This document shows positions 50,847 through 60,997 of a stretch of DNA of 64,000 nt, piece by piece. The translations under genes were made by a program, and so were the position numbers. Position 1 is the stretch's first letter. Each line of letters begins with the position of its first letter. The stretch is from an uncultured Glaciecola sp. (GTDB lineage Bacteria > Pseudomonadota > Gammaproteobacteria > Enterobacterales > Alteromonadaceae): the NCBI GenBank assembly GCA_905479945.1, contig CAJQOP010000001.1:62001-126000 (forward strand), written 5' to 3'. The notes beneath the pieces are model-generated. The model worked only from the letters and a program-made list of their open reading frames with translations. It was not told the DNA's origin and ran no database searches.

Positions 50847-52337
50847 CTACCAGTAAACTTCAGCGCTCACTGCCACTTTGCGACTCTTTTCCATAACATT
50901 GTTTACGCTTGTTAACTTTTCATCTATCCATTCGTTCAATCCAGCGCTGTCCTCAATATCTACTTCTTTTAGCACGCCGCGTAAGAACAACAATGCTTTA
51001 ACTTCATCGATACCTTCAATCAAGTCCAGCCAAGGGGCGCGAAACTTACCACGGTTTTCTTCAAACAAATCAGCTAATAAAAAACCGCTCATTAAGGTCT
51101 GTCTTAGCAAAACTTCCAAGGCAATGTATTTTGTATAATCCATTGCTATTTTTGAAGGTAAGCTCTGCATAACCGTTTGCCAGCCCTGCGATAACCAACC
51201 TTTTGCATGCTTAATGACCGGAATTTGATGACCAGTTGCTTGTGATTGCCAAGGCTTTTCAATTAACAGTCTTGAGGCCCCTAACTGAACTTGACTGCTT
51301 TCCATAGACACCAGCAACTGTTCAGGTGATTGCACGCTTAGTAATCCTTCTCGGCGCCCATTTAGATAACTCATTAGTGATGGATGCTTTGGTATTCTGC
51401 GACTAAATGGTCCTTTATTAGAACGCAGCTTACGGATGCACTGCAGGTCGTCTTGCCAAGACCATTGTTCAGATAAAACCAATAACTGTTTGTGCAAAGT
51501 TAGTAGTTCTTGGCACTGCAATACAGGTAAATACAAAGACACACCTTGCAGCAACAAATAGACACTCTGTGCGATTTCCTTTAACGCTCCAGTATGTCCC
51601 GTTTGCAAATAAACATATTCGTGATGCTGCCAATGCGACAATGCACACTCGATTGCTTTGCATAACGCCGTTTCAGTACTATCATCGATTGCTAAATTGA
51701 GAAAGCGAGGCAAGCCTCTAGGCTGTAGTAAGGTGCCATTGATTAACTGATAACCACGAGCGGCTTTGGTAACGTTACTTAGCCGAACGGGCGTAACCTT
51801 GCTGATTTCATCCGCCAGATCAAACAATGCAGTGCTTGAGCCCTTTTTTAATTCAATTTCAATCTCACCGATGGGCAGTGAGCCAAGGTTGTGTTTCACT
51901 TCACCACTATCAAAGACTAGCTCAAGGTGATTTTCGCCATCAATAATATCAAACGTTACGCGATGAAAGTGTGTTGAGAACTGCACTTTCAATTGACGAT
52001 TAATTACTTTAACATCGATATCCTCAGCCCAAATATTAGCATCAAACTTTTCGAGGTCAGGGTGCGGAATGTCCAGGTCAACATTGTATTCTGGTCGCTG
52101 ATGTAAACCACCTTCTACCTTTCCTTGAGTTTTTATTGTCTGTTCAATGTGATCATTCACTCGCCTTACCCTGCAGCCCATTTTTCGTTTTCCAAGAAAT
52201 TGCTCAGGCGTGTCATAGTAATCATTAAAAACATCAAATGCACTGCGTTTCACATCACCTTTCAATTTAGGTAGCAGCGCTTGTTCAAAGTTAGTTAGCG
52301 CATCTTTATCTGCAACGAGTTTTAATTCAATTTCCAT
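50847..52337 (-). CDS. ygiF: CYTH-CHAD inorganic triphosphatase (YgiF-like)
   Basis: The N-terminal CYTH tunnel domain opens with the defining ExExK (MEIELKL). RVRRVNDHIEQTIKTQG, HRVTFDI and GEIEIELKKG supply the basic and acidic tunnel residues. The C-terminal ~280 residues are a CHAD domain that binds polyphosphate. The E. coli homologue YgiF hydrolyses inorganic triphosphate. At 496 residues it is somewhat longer than E. coli (433). It diverges from the ygiM-like gene, as in E. coli. A copy of the dispersed AGGTGTGTCT word lies at 51537-51546, read as Q-G-V-S-L. Confidence 0.92.
   Translation of the reverse strand: MEIELKLVADKDALTNFEQALLPKLKGDVKRSAFDVFNDYYDTPEQFLGKRKMGCRVRRVNDHIEQTIKTQGKVEGGLHQRPEYNVDLDIPHPDLEKFDANIWAEDIDVKVINRQLKVQFSTHFHRVTFDIIDGENHLELVFDSGEVKHNLGSLPIGEIEIELKKGSSTALFDLADEISKVTPVRLSNVTKAARGYQLINGTLLQPRGLPRFLNLAIDDSTETALCKAIECALSHWQHHEYVYLQTGHTGALKEIAQSVYLLLQGVSLYLPVLQCQELLTLHKQLLVLSEQWSWQDDLQCIRKLRSNKGPFSRRIPKHPSLMSYLNGRREGLLSVQSPEQLLVSMESSQVQLGASRLLIEKPWQSQATGHQIPVIKHAKGWLSQGWQTVMQSLPSKIAMDYTKYIALEVLLRQTLMSGFLLADLFEENRGKFRAPWLDLIEGIDEVKALLFLRGVLKEVDIEDSAGLNEWIDEKLTSVNNVMEKSRKVAVSAEVYW
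51537..51546 (-). repeat. AGGTGTGTCT word (inside the ygiF-like gene)
   Basis: Exact copy in sense orientation with paired arms AAG/CTT. The only copy found after 32.8 kb. Confidence 0.6.
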
Positions 52338-52596
52338 AGTGTTTGGCTTGTTTTTTTAATAGCATCTGGTATTCCTGTACCATATCGCTGAATGCGATTG
52401 TGCGCAAACGTTTCGCTAATCTAGCTAGAGAAAGCCAAAGTTTCTAATTGCCTATTTACCGGATGTTCATCGCCGAATGAACATAATGAAAACCTCACTA
52501 AACAGAAATAAAAATAGACTAATACCAACTTAGCCTTGAGAAAATAAGGCGAACCCCCTAGAATCTCTCATATCGTATCTTTATACTGAAACTAAC

Positions 52597-53193
52597 ATGC
52601 GCTTGCTGATATTTACTTTTTCTCTATTTTTCTTTTCTTCATTTTCATACGCTCAAAATTCTGCGCAAAATGATCAAAAAACTCGCTATATTACTGACGA
52701 GCTGACTGTATTTATGCATGCTGGACCTTCTCGTAACTTTCGTATTGTTGGGTCTATAAATTCGGGGTCTACAGTTTCTCTCTTACAAGTCAGTGATGCT
52801 GCGGACTTCGCGCAAATAAAAGACGAGCGTGAAAGAACAGGCTGGGTTGAGTCTAAATTTCTTAGCAGCAATCCTTCTATTCGCTTATCGTTGCAAAATG
52901 CTGAGAGTGAATTAAATGCGCTACAGCAGGAATCATCGAAAATGCGAAATGATATGAATACCGCATTAAATGATTTTAAAGCCGCTGACGATCTGAAAAA
53001 CATCTTAAACCTAAGACTGACTGAAAGCCTCGAGCTGCAAGCTCAGCTTAAAAGTCGCATTGAAAAGCAAGCTAGAGGCGACAAAATGGAGTGGTTCACT
53101 CGAGGGTCGATTGTCGCCTTAGTTAGCCTTTTCATCGGCTATTTAATGGGCCTATTTGGACGTAAGAAAAGAAGTTCGAATAGAATCATGTAG
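52597..53193 (+). CDS. ygiM: SH3-domain protein of the YgiM/TIGR04211 type
   Basis: A 198-residue envelope protein with a signal peptide (residues 1-19) and a bacterial SH3 domain (ITDELTVFMHAGPSRNFRIVGSINSGSTVSLLQ). A coiled coil (~100-160) follows, and the protein ends with a transmembrane helix before a basic RKKRSSNR tail. This matches E. coli YgiM, of unknown function. It diverges from ygiF. Confidence 0.92.
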   Translation: MRLLIFTFSLFFFSSFSYAQNSAQNDQKTRYITDELTVFMHAGPSRNFRIVGSINSGSTVSLLQVSDAADFAQIKDERERTGWVESKFLSSNPSIRLSLQNAESELNALQQESSKMRNDMNTALNDFKAADDLKNILNLRLTESLELQAQLKSRIEKQARGDKMEWFTRGSIVALVSLFIGYLMGLFGRKKRSSNRIM

Positions 53194-53262
53194 ATCAGTC
53201 TACTTCTTTTGAAAAGTGACCAGCACTTACTAAATTTGCATACTTAAGTTAGGGTCAATAAT

Positions 53263-53877
53263 ATGCTCACATTTTTACTGATTATTAACATTGCAGGCAC
53301 TGCAGCCTTCGCGATTTCAGGCGCTCTGCTTGCGGCAAAGAAAAAAATGGATTGGGTTGGCTTTGTATTTATTGGTAATGTCACCGGCATTGGCGGTGGT
53401 ACCTTGCGCGATGTGATACTTGACGTACCTGTGTTTTGGCTGGTTGATTGGTACTACGTGGTTATTTGTAGCGTCTCAGCCGTGATTACATATTTTGCTG
53501 CGCAACAAATTTCACGAAAATCTAATGCCTTATTATGGGCAGATGCTATCGGTATGGCTTTATTTAGCGTACTTGGCGCTCAAAAAGCACTGAGTTTAGG
53601 CGCTGAAATACCTGTTGCAGTCATCATGGGTGTGTTCAGCGCTTGTTTGGGCGGCATCATTCGCGATGTCATTTTAAATGATGTGCCCGTAGTGTTCCAA
53701 AAAGAGATTTACATTACGGCTTCGCTTTCCGGCGCTATCGCTTACTGTGTTTCTTACAATTTACTCGGCATTATTGGCTTTTATGCTATTGGGCTTGGCT
53801 GCGTTGTAGCCTTCACCGTGCGCGCCATTGCCATTGTCACGAACCTATCAATGCCTGCTCACAAAGGTTTGCAATAA
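53263..53877 (+). CDS. TRIC-type cation channel family protein (YadS/YicG-like)
   Basis: A 204-residue inner-membrane protein with seven predicted helices, built as an inverted pair of three-helix repeats. Each repeat carries a glycine-rich GG-x-x-RD motif (GIGGGTLRDVILDVP and LGGIIRDVILND). Prokaryotic TRIC homologues form trimeric potassium-permeable channels. The first helix could be mistaken for a signal peptide. It ends 55 bp before the putA stop, with a hairpin in between. Confidence 0.92.
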   Translation: MLTFLLIINIAGTAAFAISGALLAAKKKMDWVGFVFIGNVTGIGGGTLRDVILDVPVFWLVDWYYVVICSVSAVITYFAAQQISRKSNALLWADAIGMALFSVLGAQKALSLGAEIPVAVIMGVFSACLGGIIRDVILNDVPVVFQKEIYITASLSGAIAYCVSYNLLGIIGFYAIGLGCVVAFTVRAIAIVTNLSMPAHKGLQ

Positions 53878-53906
53878 GGGCCTGCGCTGACAATTGCACT
53901 TTTATT

Positions 53907-53924
53907 GGGGCGAGCACTCGCCCC
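53907..53924. terminator. GC-rich hairpin between convergent TRIC and putA genes
   Basis: GGGGCGAG/CTCGCCCC, a perfect 8-bp stem with a two-base loop. There is no T run on either side, so a terminator role is probable but not certain. Confidence 0.55.
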
Positions 53925-53932
53925 ACATTCAC

Positions 53933-56900
53933 TTACTCGTCGTCTTCAACTAAGGTCATCAAGGATGTATTGCCGCCCGACGCCGTGGTATCAATACTGA
54001 TAGTTTTCTCGGTAACCAATCGTTGAATTAGGTTATCGTTATATTCAGCTGTAATTACCGGCAATATAGCGCCTTGTCTTTCTGCAAGCTTTGCAGAAAT
54101 GTAAGCACTTCTGTCAGTGCTACTATCAACCACAACTCCCGACAAGCTTTCATTCATAAGTAAAGCTTCCAAATGACGTAACTTAGCCACTTGGAATACC
54201 GCACCCGGTGCACCAGTGCTGGCTAGCTTATCTTTGAAAGTTAGAGCTTCATCGTAAAACAATTCAGACACAACCGATATCACAGTATTACCCGTCGCTA
54301 AAGCCGTCACTATCGACAGCACCCAATACTCAAAGGTCACGTCTTTATCCGCAAAACAAACCAACACACCCCGAGGCTCAAGGTGTAAGGTATTTGACTC
54401 ACCCGTTGGCCCAGGCAACTGCATAGGAGCGCGCAAACGGCGCTCAATTGCAATTAGCTGTGTTCTTGCTAACGCCAAGGTAATGTTCAAATCGTCCGCT
54501 AGTTCTTCGACGCTCTCAATATTAGCAATTTTGGCCAACAGCTGACGCACAAATGAAATACGATCATTCAAAGGCGTTAAGCGCCACTTATTCTCAACAT
54601 CCATTGCAGAAATCATTAATTTCGCAGCATCTGCAGCAGAGCTCGCGTCGCTTTGTATCGCTTTGTCATCCGCATAACTTTCAAGCTGAGATGCAAATTT
54701 CGGTGTCGCTTTTTCTTTCATTAAACGTGGTAAGTAGTTTGGTCCACCTGCTTTAGGGCCTGTTCCTGATAGGCCTCGACCACCAAACGGCTGTACACCT
54801 ACTATCGCACCTATCATATTACGATTAATATAAACATTGCCGGCTCTGGAGAGTCTAGCTAATTCGTAAGCACGCTCTTCTATACGAGAATGTATCCCCA
54901 TGGTCAAACCAAAGCCTGTGCTATTAATTTGTTCAATCACCTTGTGGATTTCTTTTCCTTTAAAGCGGATCAAATGGACGCAGGGCCCGAACACTTCAGT
55001 CTTCAGTACATCAATATTATCAATTTCGAAAAAGTGCGGAGCGAAGAAATTTCCATTTTCTTCTGGAAGCTCACATTTATACAAGAGCTTGCCATTTGTT
55101 TTCATGTACTGAGCATGATCGTTGAGCGTTTTAAGTGCTTTTTTATCAATCACTGGACCGATGTCAGTCGACAACAATGACGGGTCGCCAAGTGACAACT
55201 CTTTCATGGCACCTACTATCATCTCACTCACATCGTCAGCGATATCTTCTTGCACGAACAATACTCGAAGTGCTGAACAGCGCTGACCTGCACTCTGGAA
55301 ACCAGATGCCACAACATCGTCAACTACCTGTTCAGGTAAGGCTGTTGAATCAACAATCATGCAATTTTGACCGCCGGTTTCGGCAATCAAAGGCACTTGT
55401 TCCGTGCCGCGTGCAGCTAATAATTGTGAAATTAATGTTCCTGTTTGTGTTGAGCCCGTAAACATGACGCCTTGAATGCGCTCATCTGGTAACAACACAT
55501 CGCCTACATCAGGACCGTTTGCAATCACGATGTTTACAGCATCTTCTGGTAAACCAACCGAAGTCATCAACTCTAAAGCGCGTTTGGCAATTAGACTAGT
55601 TTGCTCAGCTGGTTTAGCAATAACCGTGTTCCCTGCCACTAAAGCGGCGGCAACTTGACCTAAAAATATCGCTAGCGGGAAGTTCCAAGGACTAATGCAT
55701 AAGACAACACCGCGTGGTTGCATGCGATTTTTAGGATCTAGCCTTTTTGCCTCAACCGCGTAATAACGACAGAAGTCGACTGCTTCGCGCACTTCATCAA
55801 CACTGTCTAAAGTGATTTTACCGGCTTCTTTGATACATAAGCCAATCAACTCATCCATATGACGTTCAAGAATGTCAGCCGTGCGCATTAATAGCCCTGC
55901 ACGTTCCTCAACAGATTGCTTCGACCATGATTTAGCGGCTTCAGTTGTGCGGTCGAGCATCGCTAGCATGTCTTTTTTACTGTGCATTTGATGTGTGCCA
56001 ACAACTTCACTTAACAGCGCGGGGTTGCGCACAATAATTTGCTGTTCGGCTTCTTCAACGTCACCAAGTGTTTGCACATGACTTTCGAACCATTTTTGCA
56101 AGCGCAATGATAAGTCCCGAGTCGCGTTAACATCATATATATCAAAGCCACGAGAATTTACTCGGCTTGGCGCATATAAGTCTGCTGGCATGGCAATTTG
56201 TTTGTTTTCACGCACTTGCAGACGTTGTGTGCGCTCAACAGGATCTTCAAGCAATGCTTCAACCGGTTGACTATCATCAACAATGGCATTCACAAATGAT
56301 GAATTAGCTCCATTTTCTAATAATCTACGAACCAAATAAGCTAACAAGTCTTCGTGCACACCAACAGGTGCATATACTCGGCACTGAATATTGTCTTTGG
56401 TTACTACTTGATCATATAGCGTGTCACCCATACCGTGCAGGCACTGGAATTCAAACCCTTCTTTATCATCACCTGCCAGTTCGATAATAACCGAGGCCGA
56501 ATAGGCGTTATGAGTGGCAAACTGAGGATAAATAGTGTCGCGATAAGCCAGCATTCTATTTGCACAGGCATGATAAGACACATCCGTTGAGGTTTTACGC
56601 GTGAACACTGGGAAGTCATCAAAGCCGCCTTGCTGTGAATGCTTAATCTCAGTATCCCAATAAGCGCCTTTAACAAGTCGCACCATCATTTTACGGCCGA
56701 CTTTAAGGCTTAAGTCACGCAACCATTCAATCACAAAAATGGCTCTTTTTTGGTACGACTGTACTGCTAAGCCAAAACCATCCCAACCGTCTAAATCACT
56801 ATCACTGAAAACTTTTTCAATAATGTCTAGGGAGATCTCAAGGCGCTCTGATTCTTCTGCATCAACGGTTAAGCCGATGTCATATTTTTTTGCCAAGAGG

Positions 56901-57733
56901 CATAACGCTTTAAGCTTGGGGGAAATCTCATCCATAGCACGGTCATATTTAGCAAAGTCATAGCGCGGATGAATTGCAGAAAGCTTTACTGAAATACCAG
57001 GGCTTTTGCGTGGACCTCGCCCATTAGCCGCTTTACCAATCACTTCAATTGCCTGTACGTAAGCATCATAATAGCGATCGGCATCTTTCATTGTTCTAGC
57101 ACCTTCACCCAACATGTCATACGAATATACGTAGCCCTGGGTTTCTTTATCAGCCGCTCGTTTCACTGCTTCTTCAATGGTTTCGCCCAATACAAACTGG
57201 CGCCCCATCACTTTCATTGCAATTTTCATGGCGCGGCGAATTACTGGTTCGCCAAGTCGTCCCACGGTTTTTTTAAGTAGACCAAATTGTTCGACTTTTC
57301 GTTTATCAGCGTAATTCACCATGCTGCCGGTAAACAGCAATCCCCAAGCAGAGGCATTAACGAATAACGAGTCGCTATTACCTAAATGCGGAGTCCATTC
57401 ACCCTTTGAAAGCTTATCGCGGATCAGCTCTTCCTGTGTATGCTTGTCGGGAACACGCAATAACGCTTCTGCCAAGCACATCAAAACAACACCTTCAGCT
57501 GTAGATAAAGAGTACTCTTTCAATAGAGCGTCTACACCACCGTGCCCTTCTTGTTCACGACGTATTTGTAACACCATCGTGCGAGCACGTTCCCAAGCGC
57601 GCGATCTAGCCGCCATATTTACCTCAGCTTCAGGCAATATATGGTTGATAGCTTCCGATTCACTGATACGATAAAAATCACGTATTTTCTGACGTATAGG
57701 ACAAGAATTACTTACGTTTTTGTTCACTAACAT
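53933..57733 (-). CDS. putA: Bifunctional proline dehydrogenase/glutamate-semialdehyde dehydrogenase PutA
   Basis: Oxidises proline to glutamate in two steps. The PRODH barrel (~120-480) has SVKLSAIHPRYDFAK, DAEESERLEISLDI and MVRLVKGAYWDTEIK. The ALDH domain (~560-1010) has SPWNFPLAIFLGQVAAALVAGN, FTGSTQTG, the catalytic Cys in SAGQRCSALR and QPFGGRGLSGTGPKAGG. A C-terminal extension of ~240 residues with a degenerate ALDH-like fold follows, as in long PutAs. At 1266 residues it lacks an N-terminal ribbon-helix-helix domain, so it should not repress its own gene. AAAGG lies upstream of ATG 57733. Confidence 0.95.
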   Translation of the reverse strand: MLVNKNVSNSCPIRQKIRDFYRISESEAINHILPEAEVNMAARSRAWERARTMVLQIRREQEGHGGVDALLKEYSLSTAEGVVLMCLAEALLRVPDKHTQEELIRDKLSKGEWTPHLGNSDSLFVNASAWGLLFTGSMVNYADKRKVEQFGLLKKTVGRLGEPVIRRAMKIAMKVMGRQFVLGETIEEAVKRAADKETQGYVYSYDMLGEGARTMKDADRYYDAYVQAIEVIGKAANGRGPRKSPGISVKLSAIHPRYDFAKYDRAMDEISPKLKALCLLAKKYDIGLTVDAEESERLEISLDIIEKVFSDSDLDGWDGFGLAVQSYQKRAIFVIEWLRDLSLKVGRKMMVRLVKGAYWDTEIKHSQQGGFDDFPVFTRKTSTDVSYHACANRMLAYRDTIYPQFATHNAYSASVIIELAGDDKEGFEFQCLHGMGDTLYDQVVTKDNIQCRVYAPVGVHEDLLAYLVRRLLENGANSSFVNAIVDDSQPVEALLEDPVERTQRLQVRENKQIAMPADLYAPSRVNSRGFDIYDVNATRDLSLRLQKWFESHVQTLGDVEEAEQQIIVRNPALLSEVVGTHQMHSKKDMLAMLDRTTEAAKSWSKQSVEERAGLLMRTADILERHMDELIGLCIKEAGKITLDSVDEVREAVDFCRYYAVEAKRLDPKNRMQPRGVVLCISPWNFPLAIFLGQVAAALVAGNTVIAKPAEQTSLIAKRALELMTSVGLPEDAVNIVIANGPDVGDVLLPDERIQGVMFTGSTQTGTLISQLLAARGTEQVPLIAETGGQNCMIVDSTALPEQVVDDVVASGFQSAGQRCSALRVLFVQEDIADDVSEMIVGAMKELSLGDPSLLSTDIGPVIDKKALKTLNDHAQYMKTNGKLLYKCELPEENGNFFAPHFFEIDNIDVLKTEVFGPCVHLIRFKGKEIHKVIEQINSTGFGLTMGIHSRIEERAYELARLSRAGNVYINRNMIGAIVGVQPFGGRGLSGTGPKAGGPNYLPRLMKEKATPKFASQLESYADDKAIQSDASSAADAAKLMISAMDVENKWRLTPLNDRISFVRQLLAKIANIESVEELADDLNITLALARTQLIAIERRLRAPMQLPGPTGESNTLHLEPRGVLVCFADKDVTFEYWVLSIVTALATGNTVISVVSELFYDEALTFKDKLASTGAPGAVFQVAKLRHLEALLMNESLSGVVVDSSTDRSAYISAKLAERQGAILPVITAEYNDNLIQRLVTEKTISIDTTASGGNTSLMTLVEDDE

Positions 57734-58012
57734 TGCATCGCCTTTCAGTTATTTAAGTACGCTGTTCGCACTATCGGTTAGCCACTTGGGCAGGTGTAAA
57801 AAGTTGGCGTACGATAGTCTTAAATGAGGCTAAAAACTACCTTTGTGAAAAAATAATTTATAGGTTTTTGTAAAAATAATTTGAGGTCCCGTATTCATTA
57901 CGCTACAGGCAATAAACATGTTACAAAAAAGAACAAAGAAATCCGCGTTTTCATTGGTTGTTGACTACTAATCAGCTATTATTGATTCTAATAGCCCTAT
58001 CAGGATCGTTAC

Positions 58013-59773
58013 ATGCGAAGGCACTACTTTTTTAAAAATTTGCCATCAAGTCAGCACGGTAAAATTTCCCTGTGGATTTCGATTCCTTTGGCTGTGCTTG
58101 CCCTTATTTTAGCGCTGTACTTCTTATTCGCTAATACATTACTGAAAAGTGTCGCGCAAAATGCTTTTGGTGACACATCCGGTGCCGAAGTGAATATTGA
58201 TAAGGTCGATCATAGCTTTTTCCCATTTGGCATTACACTCACTCGCTTGCAAGCTACCGATAACGCCAATCCTATGCGCAACAAACTTGAAATCGCATCA
58301 GTAAAAGCTGATGTTGACTTGATGCCCTTAATTAATAGAAAGCTGATTATTGAGGAGTTGCTGATTCAAGACCTAGAGTTTGATACACAACGGGTAACTG
58401 AAGGTGCAATTTATATGGCACCAAAAGAACAGGCATCACGGTTTACGTTTCCAACTTTAGAAGATTTACCTAGTGTTGACGAAATACTCGAAAAATCACC
58501 TTTAAAAACGACAGCCGCTATAGCTGAAGCGCAAAAAGTGCTCAAACAATATCAACCCGTTCTTGAAGAAAAATATGCTGCTTTGCCAAACAAAAATAAA
58601 TTAAAAGCCTACAAGGAACGATTGCAGCTACTTAAAGAAACAGATTATAAAAATCTTATTGAATTAGCGGCAGCAAAAAAAGAATTTAATGACATCAAAA
58701 ACGCTATTGGGCAAGACAAGGCCAAAGCCACAGAATTTATAGATTTAGCCAAAGAGGCTAAAGAAGCTTCATCAAGTTCGCTTGCTGCGCTTAAAGCTGC
58801 GCCCCAAGAAGACTACGATTTATTAAAAGGCCTTCTGGCTGGAAACAGAGAAGCCATTGGCCAAGTCACTCAGCACCTGTTTGGCGATAAAGCCGAAATG
58901 TATACATACAGCTTATTTACTGCAATGGATATCTTGGCCGGCGGCGCGGATGAGAACACTGAAGAAAAAGTTGCTGTGGATGATGGTTTACCCAACCTTT
59001 GGATCAAAAAAGCAGCGGTGAATATAAAGTGGCAAGAAGAGCAAATTGAAACAGCTTGGCAAAATATCACCGACCAACATGCGCTTGTGGGCAATCCCAC
59101 CACTTTTTTGGTAAACTCTAGTAAAGCAAAGAACTGGAAAAAAATTGATTTAAACGGCAACTTTGAAATTTTAAATGGCAAGGTTAACTCAGTGCAAAAT
59201 TGGGATATCAGCGGGCTTGTTTTGGATACCGTGGAACTTTTGCCCAAAGAATCAAAGCAAAAGTTAAATGCACTACTAGAATCCGGCTCGCTAGCAAGTA
59301 AAGGCGGAATTCAAATTATTGATGGCAAAGTATCAGGATCGTCCATATTTGATTTGAGCGACTTAAAGCTTCAAGCCAGTGGCAAGAACGACTTAAGCAG
59401 TGCGATGGCTGAAGTCATTTCAGGCTTGTCCGACTTAAAATTCACGACCGACTTTTCAGGAAACATAGCAAGTCCCTCTATAAAAGTTAAATCAGATTTA
59501 GATAAAAAAATGCTGCAAGCCCTTACTAGTGGCTTGACAGGCGATAGTTCTGGTAAACTAGGGGAACTAAAAAGCAGATTGAATGCAAAAATTGCGAAGC
59601 AGTTAGGTGCATCTGGCGACCAATTAAAGTCAGTTGACGTGCTTTTAGCGACAGTGCAAGGCGACGCCAACAGCTTGAATGAACTTTTGAAGTCTCAAAT
59701 GACGAACGCAATAGACAGTAAAAAAGATAAGTTATTGAATAAAATTGGCGATAAATTGTTTCGCGATGAATAG
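58013..59773 (+). CDS. TIGR03545-type conserved envelope protein
   Basis: A 586-residue protein with one N-terminal membrane helix (~20-42), then an AsmA-like beta domain (GAEVNIDKVDHSFFPFGITLT), a Lys/Ala/Glu-rich helical middle (~150-270) and a second beta-rich part. It resembles the uncharacterised TIGR03545 family of gammaproteobacteria. CAGGA lies upstream of the ATG. It is downstream of the divergent putA gene and upstream of ftsB. No function is known. Confidence 0.8.
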   Translation: MRRHYFFKNLPSSQHGKISLWISIPLAVLALILALYFLFANTLLKSVAQNAFGDTSGAEVNIDKVDHSFFPFGITLTRLQATDNANPMRNKLEIASVKADVDLMPLINRKLIIEELLIQDLEFDTQRVTEGAIYMAPKEQASRFTFPTLEDLPSVDEILEKSPLKTTAAIAEAQKVLKQYQPVLEEKYAALPNKNKLKAYKERLQLLKETDYKNLIELAAAKKEFNDIKNAIGQDKAKATEFIDLAKEAKEASSSSLAALKAAPQEDYDLLKGLLAGNREAIGQVTQHLFGDKAEMYTYSLFTAMDILAGGADENTEEKVAVDDGLPNLWIKKAAVNIKWQEEQIETAWQNITDQHALVGNPTTFLVNSSKAKNWKKIDLNGNFEILNGKVNSVQNWDISGLVLDTVELLPKESKQKLNALLESGSLASKGGIQIIDGKVSGSSIFDLSDLKLQASGKNDLSSAMAEVISGLSDLKFTTDFSGNIASPSIKVKSDLDKKMLQALTSGLTGDSSGKLGELKSRLNAKIAKQLGASGDQLKSVDVLLATVQGDANSLNELLKSQMTNAIDSKKDKLLNKIGDKLFRDE

Positions 59774-59909
59774 TCTTAAGCTGGTAAACGATAGTGCGCG
59801 GATAGACTGCCCTGAGATAACAAATAAAAATATGGTAATGAATGGCCTTTAGATTGGCTGGGTAAAATGCATACGCAAGCAATTTTGCAAAATTATTGAG
59901 GAACTTTAC

Positions 59910-60194
59910 ATGCGCAATAGATGGATACTCGTCATATTGATTGTCCTTTTGGGACTTCTGCAAGTGCGTCTTTGGTTTGGTAAAAACAGTATTGCAGATT
60001 TCAATATTATGCAATCAGAAGTTGAAGGATTGCAAAAACAGAATGCAAATTTAAAACAACGTAATGCCCTTTTAAAAGCAGACATTAGTGACCTTCAATT
60101 AGGTTTAGAATCAATTGAAGAAAGAGCTCGTAACGAACTGGGTTTAATTAAGGAAGGCGAAACTTTCTATCGAATTTTGCCCCAAGAGCAATAG
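59910..60194 (+). CDS. ftsB: Cell division protein FtsB
   Basis: A 94-residue bitopic divisome protein that forms a complex with FtsL and FtsQ. One membrane helix (~4-22) is followed by a leucine-zipper-like coiled coil (~30-62), then RARNELGLIKEGETFYRI, a family signature. GAGGA lies upstream of the ATG. ispD begins 5 bp after the stop. Confidence 0.95.
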   Translation: MRNRWILVILIVLLGLLQVRLWFGKNSIADFNIMQSEVEGLQKQNANLKQRNALLKADISDLQLGLESIEERARNELGLIKEGETFYRILPQEQ

Positions 60195-60199
60195 TAATT

Positions 60200-60997
60200 T
60201 TGAAAGTAGTAAAAACACATGTAGCAGTTGTGCCTGCTGCTGGTATTGGCAGCCGAATGAAGTCTTCGATTGCAAAGCAATATCTTAAAATTGGAGGCCA
60301 AACCGTTATCGAGCACACCCTCGATGCGCTGCTTAGCCACCCTCAAATTAGTGATGTGATTGTAGTCTTGCATCCGCAAGATACTATTTTTGATTCATTG
60401 GCCATTGCCGCTAACCCTGCAATTAAGAAAGTTGTTGGCGGTGATGAGAGAGTTGACTCTGTGTTGAATGGTTTAAAATATTGCAGCCAGTTGCGGCATG
60501 ATAATCAACAAGGAAATTCAAACAATCAATGGGTGTTGGTTCATGATGCAGCAAGACCTTGCCTTACGCATGCTGAATTAGATGATTTACTAGCCACCAC
60601 GGAGCATTGTGATGGTGCTATTTTGGCAATACCTGTTGTCGATACTATTAAGCAAGGCGCGATATCCACTTTAATTGGCAAGGAGCTTCGTGGCAATGAG
60701 CTTTTAACTCAATCGGCTGTCATACAAAACACCGTCGATAGAACGGATCTTTGGCAAGCACACACGCCGCAGTTTTTCCCGCTCAAAAGATTGATTGACG
60801 CTATTCAAACAGCGCAGCAAAACAATATCCAGATTACCGACGAAGCTTCAGCTATGGAGCATATTAATGCCGAAATAAAACTTATTGAAGGACGCAGCAC
60901 CAACATAAAAATTACGCGTCCGAGCGATTTAGCGCTCGCTGAGTTTTATTTGAATAATAACAATAATAAACAAAGAGGCTCTCGATGTTCCGCATAG
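60200..60997 (+). CDS. ispD: 2-C-methyl-D-erythritol 4-phosphate cytidylyltransferase
   Basis: The third step of the MEP isoprenoid pathway, making CDP-ME from MEP and CTP. The nucleotide-binding start [32 protein letters not shown], and TDEASAMEH are diagnostic. The length is 265 residues (E. coli 236), with a Gln/Asn-rich insert near residue ~100. No ATG fits the family N-terminus; the likely start is TTG at 60200, five bases after the ftsB stop, with an ATT at 60197 as a rare alternative. Such a weak start suggests translation coupled to ftsB. It overlaps ispF by 13 bp. Confidence 0.94.
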   Translation: MKVVKTHVAVVPAAGIGSRMKSSIAKQYLKIGGQTVIEHTLDALLSHPQISDVIVVLHPQDTIFDSLAIAANPAIKKVVGGDERVDSVLNGLKYCSQLRHDNQQGNSNNQWVLVHDAARPCLTHAELDDLLATTEHCDGAILAIPVVDTIKQGAISTLIGKELRGNELLTQSAVIQNTVDRTDLWQAHTPQFFPLKRLIDAIQTAQQNNIQITDEASAMEHINAEIKLIEGRSTNIKITRPSDLALAEFYLNNNNNKQRGSRCSA

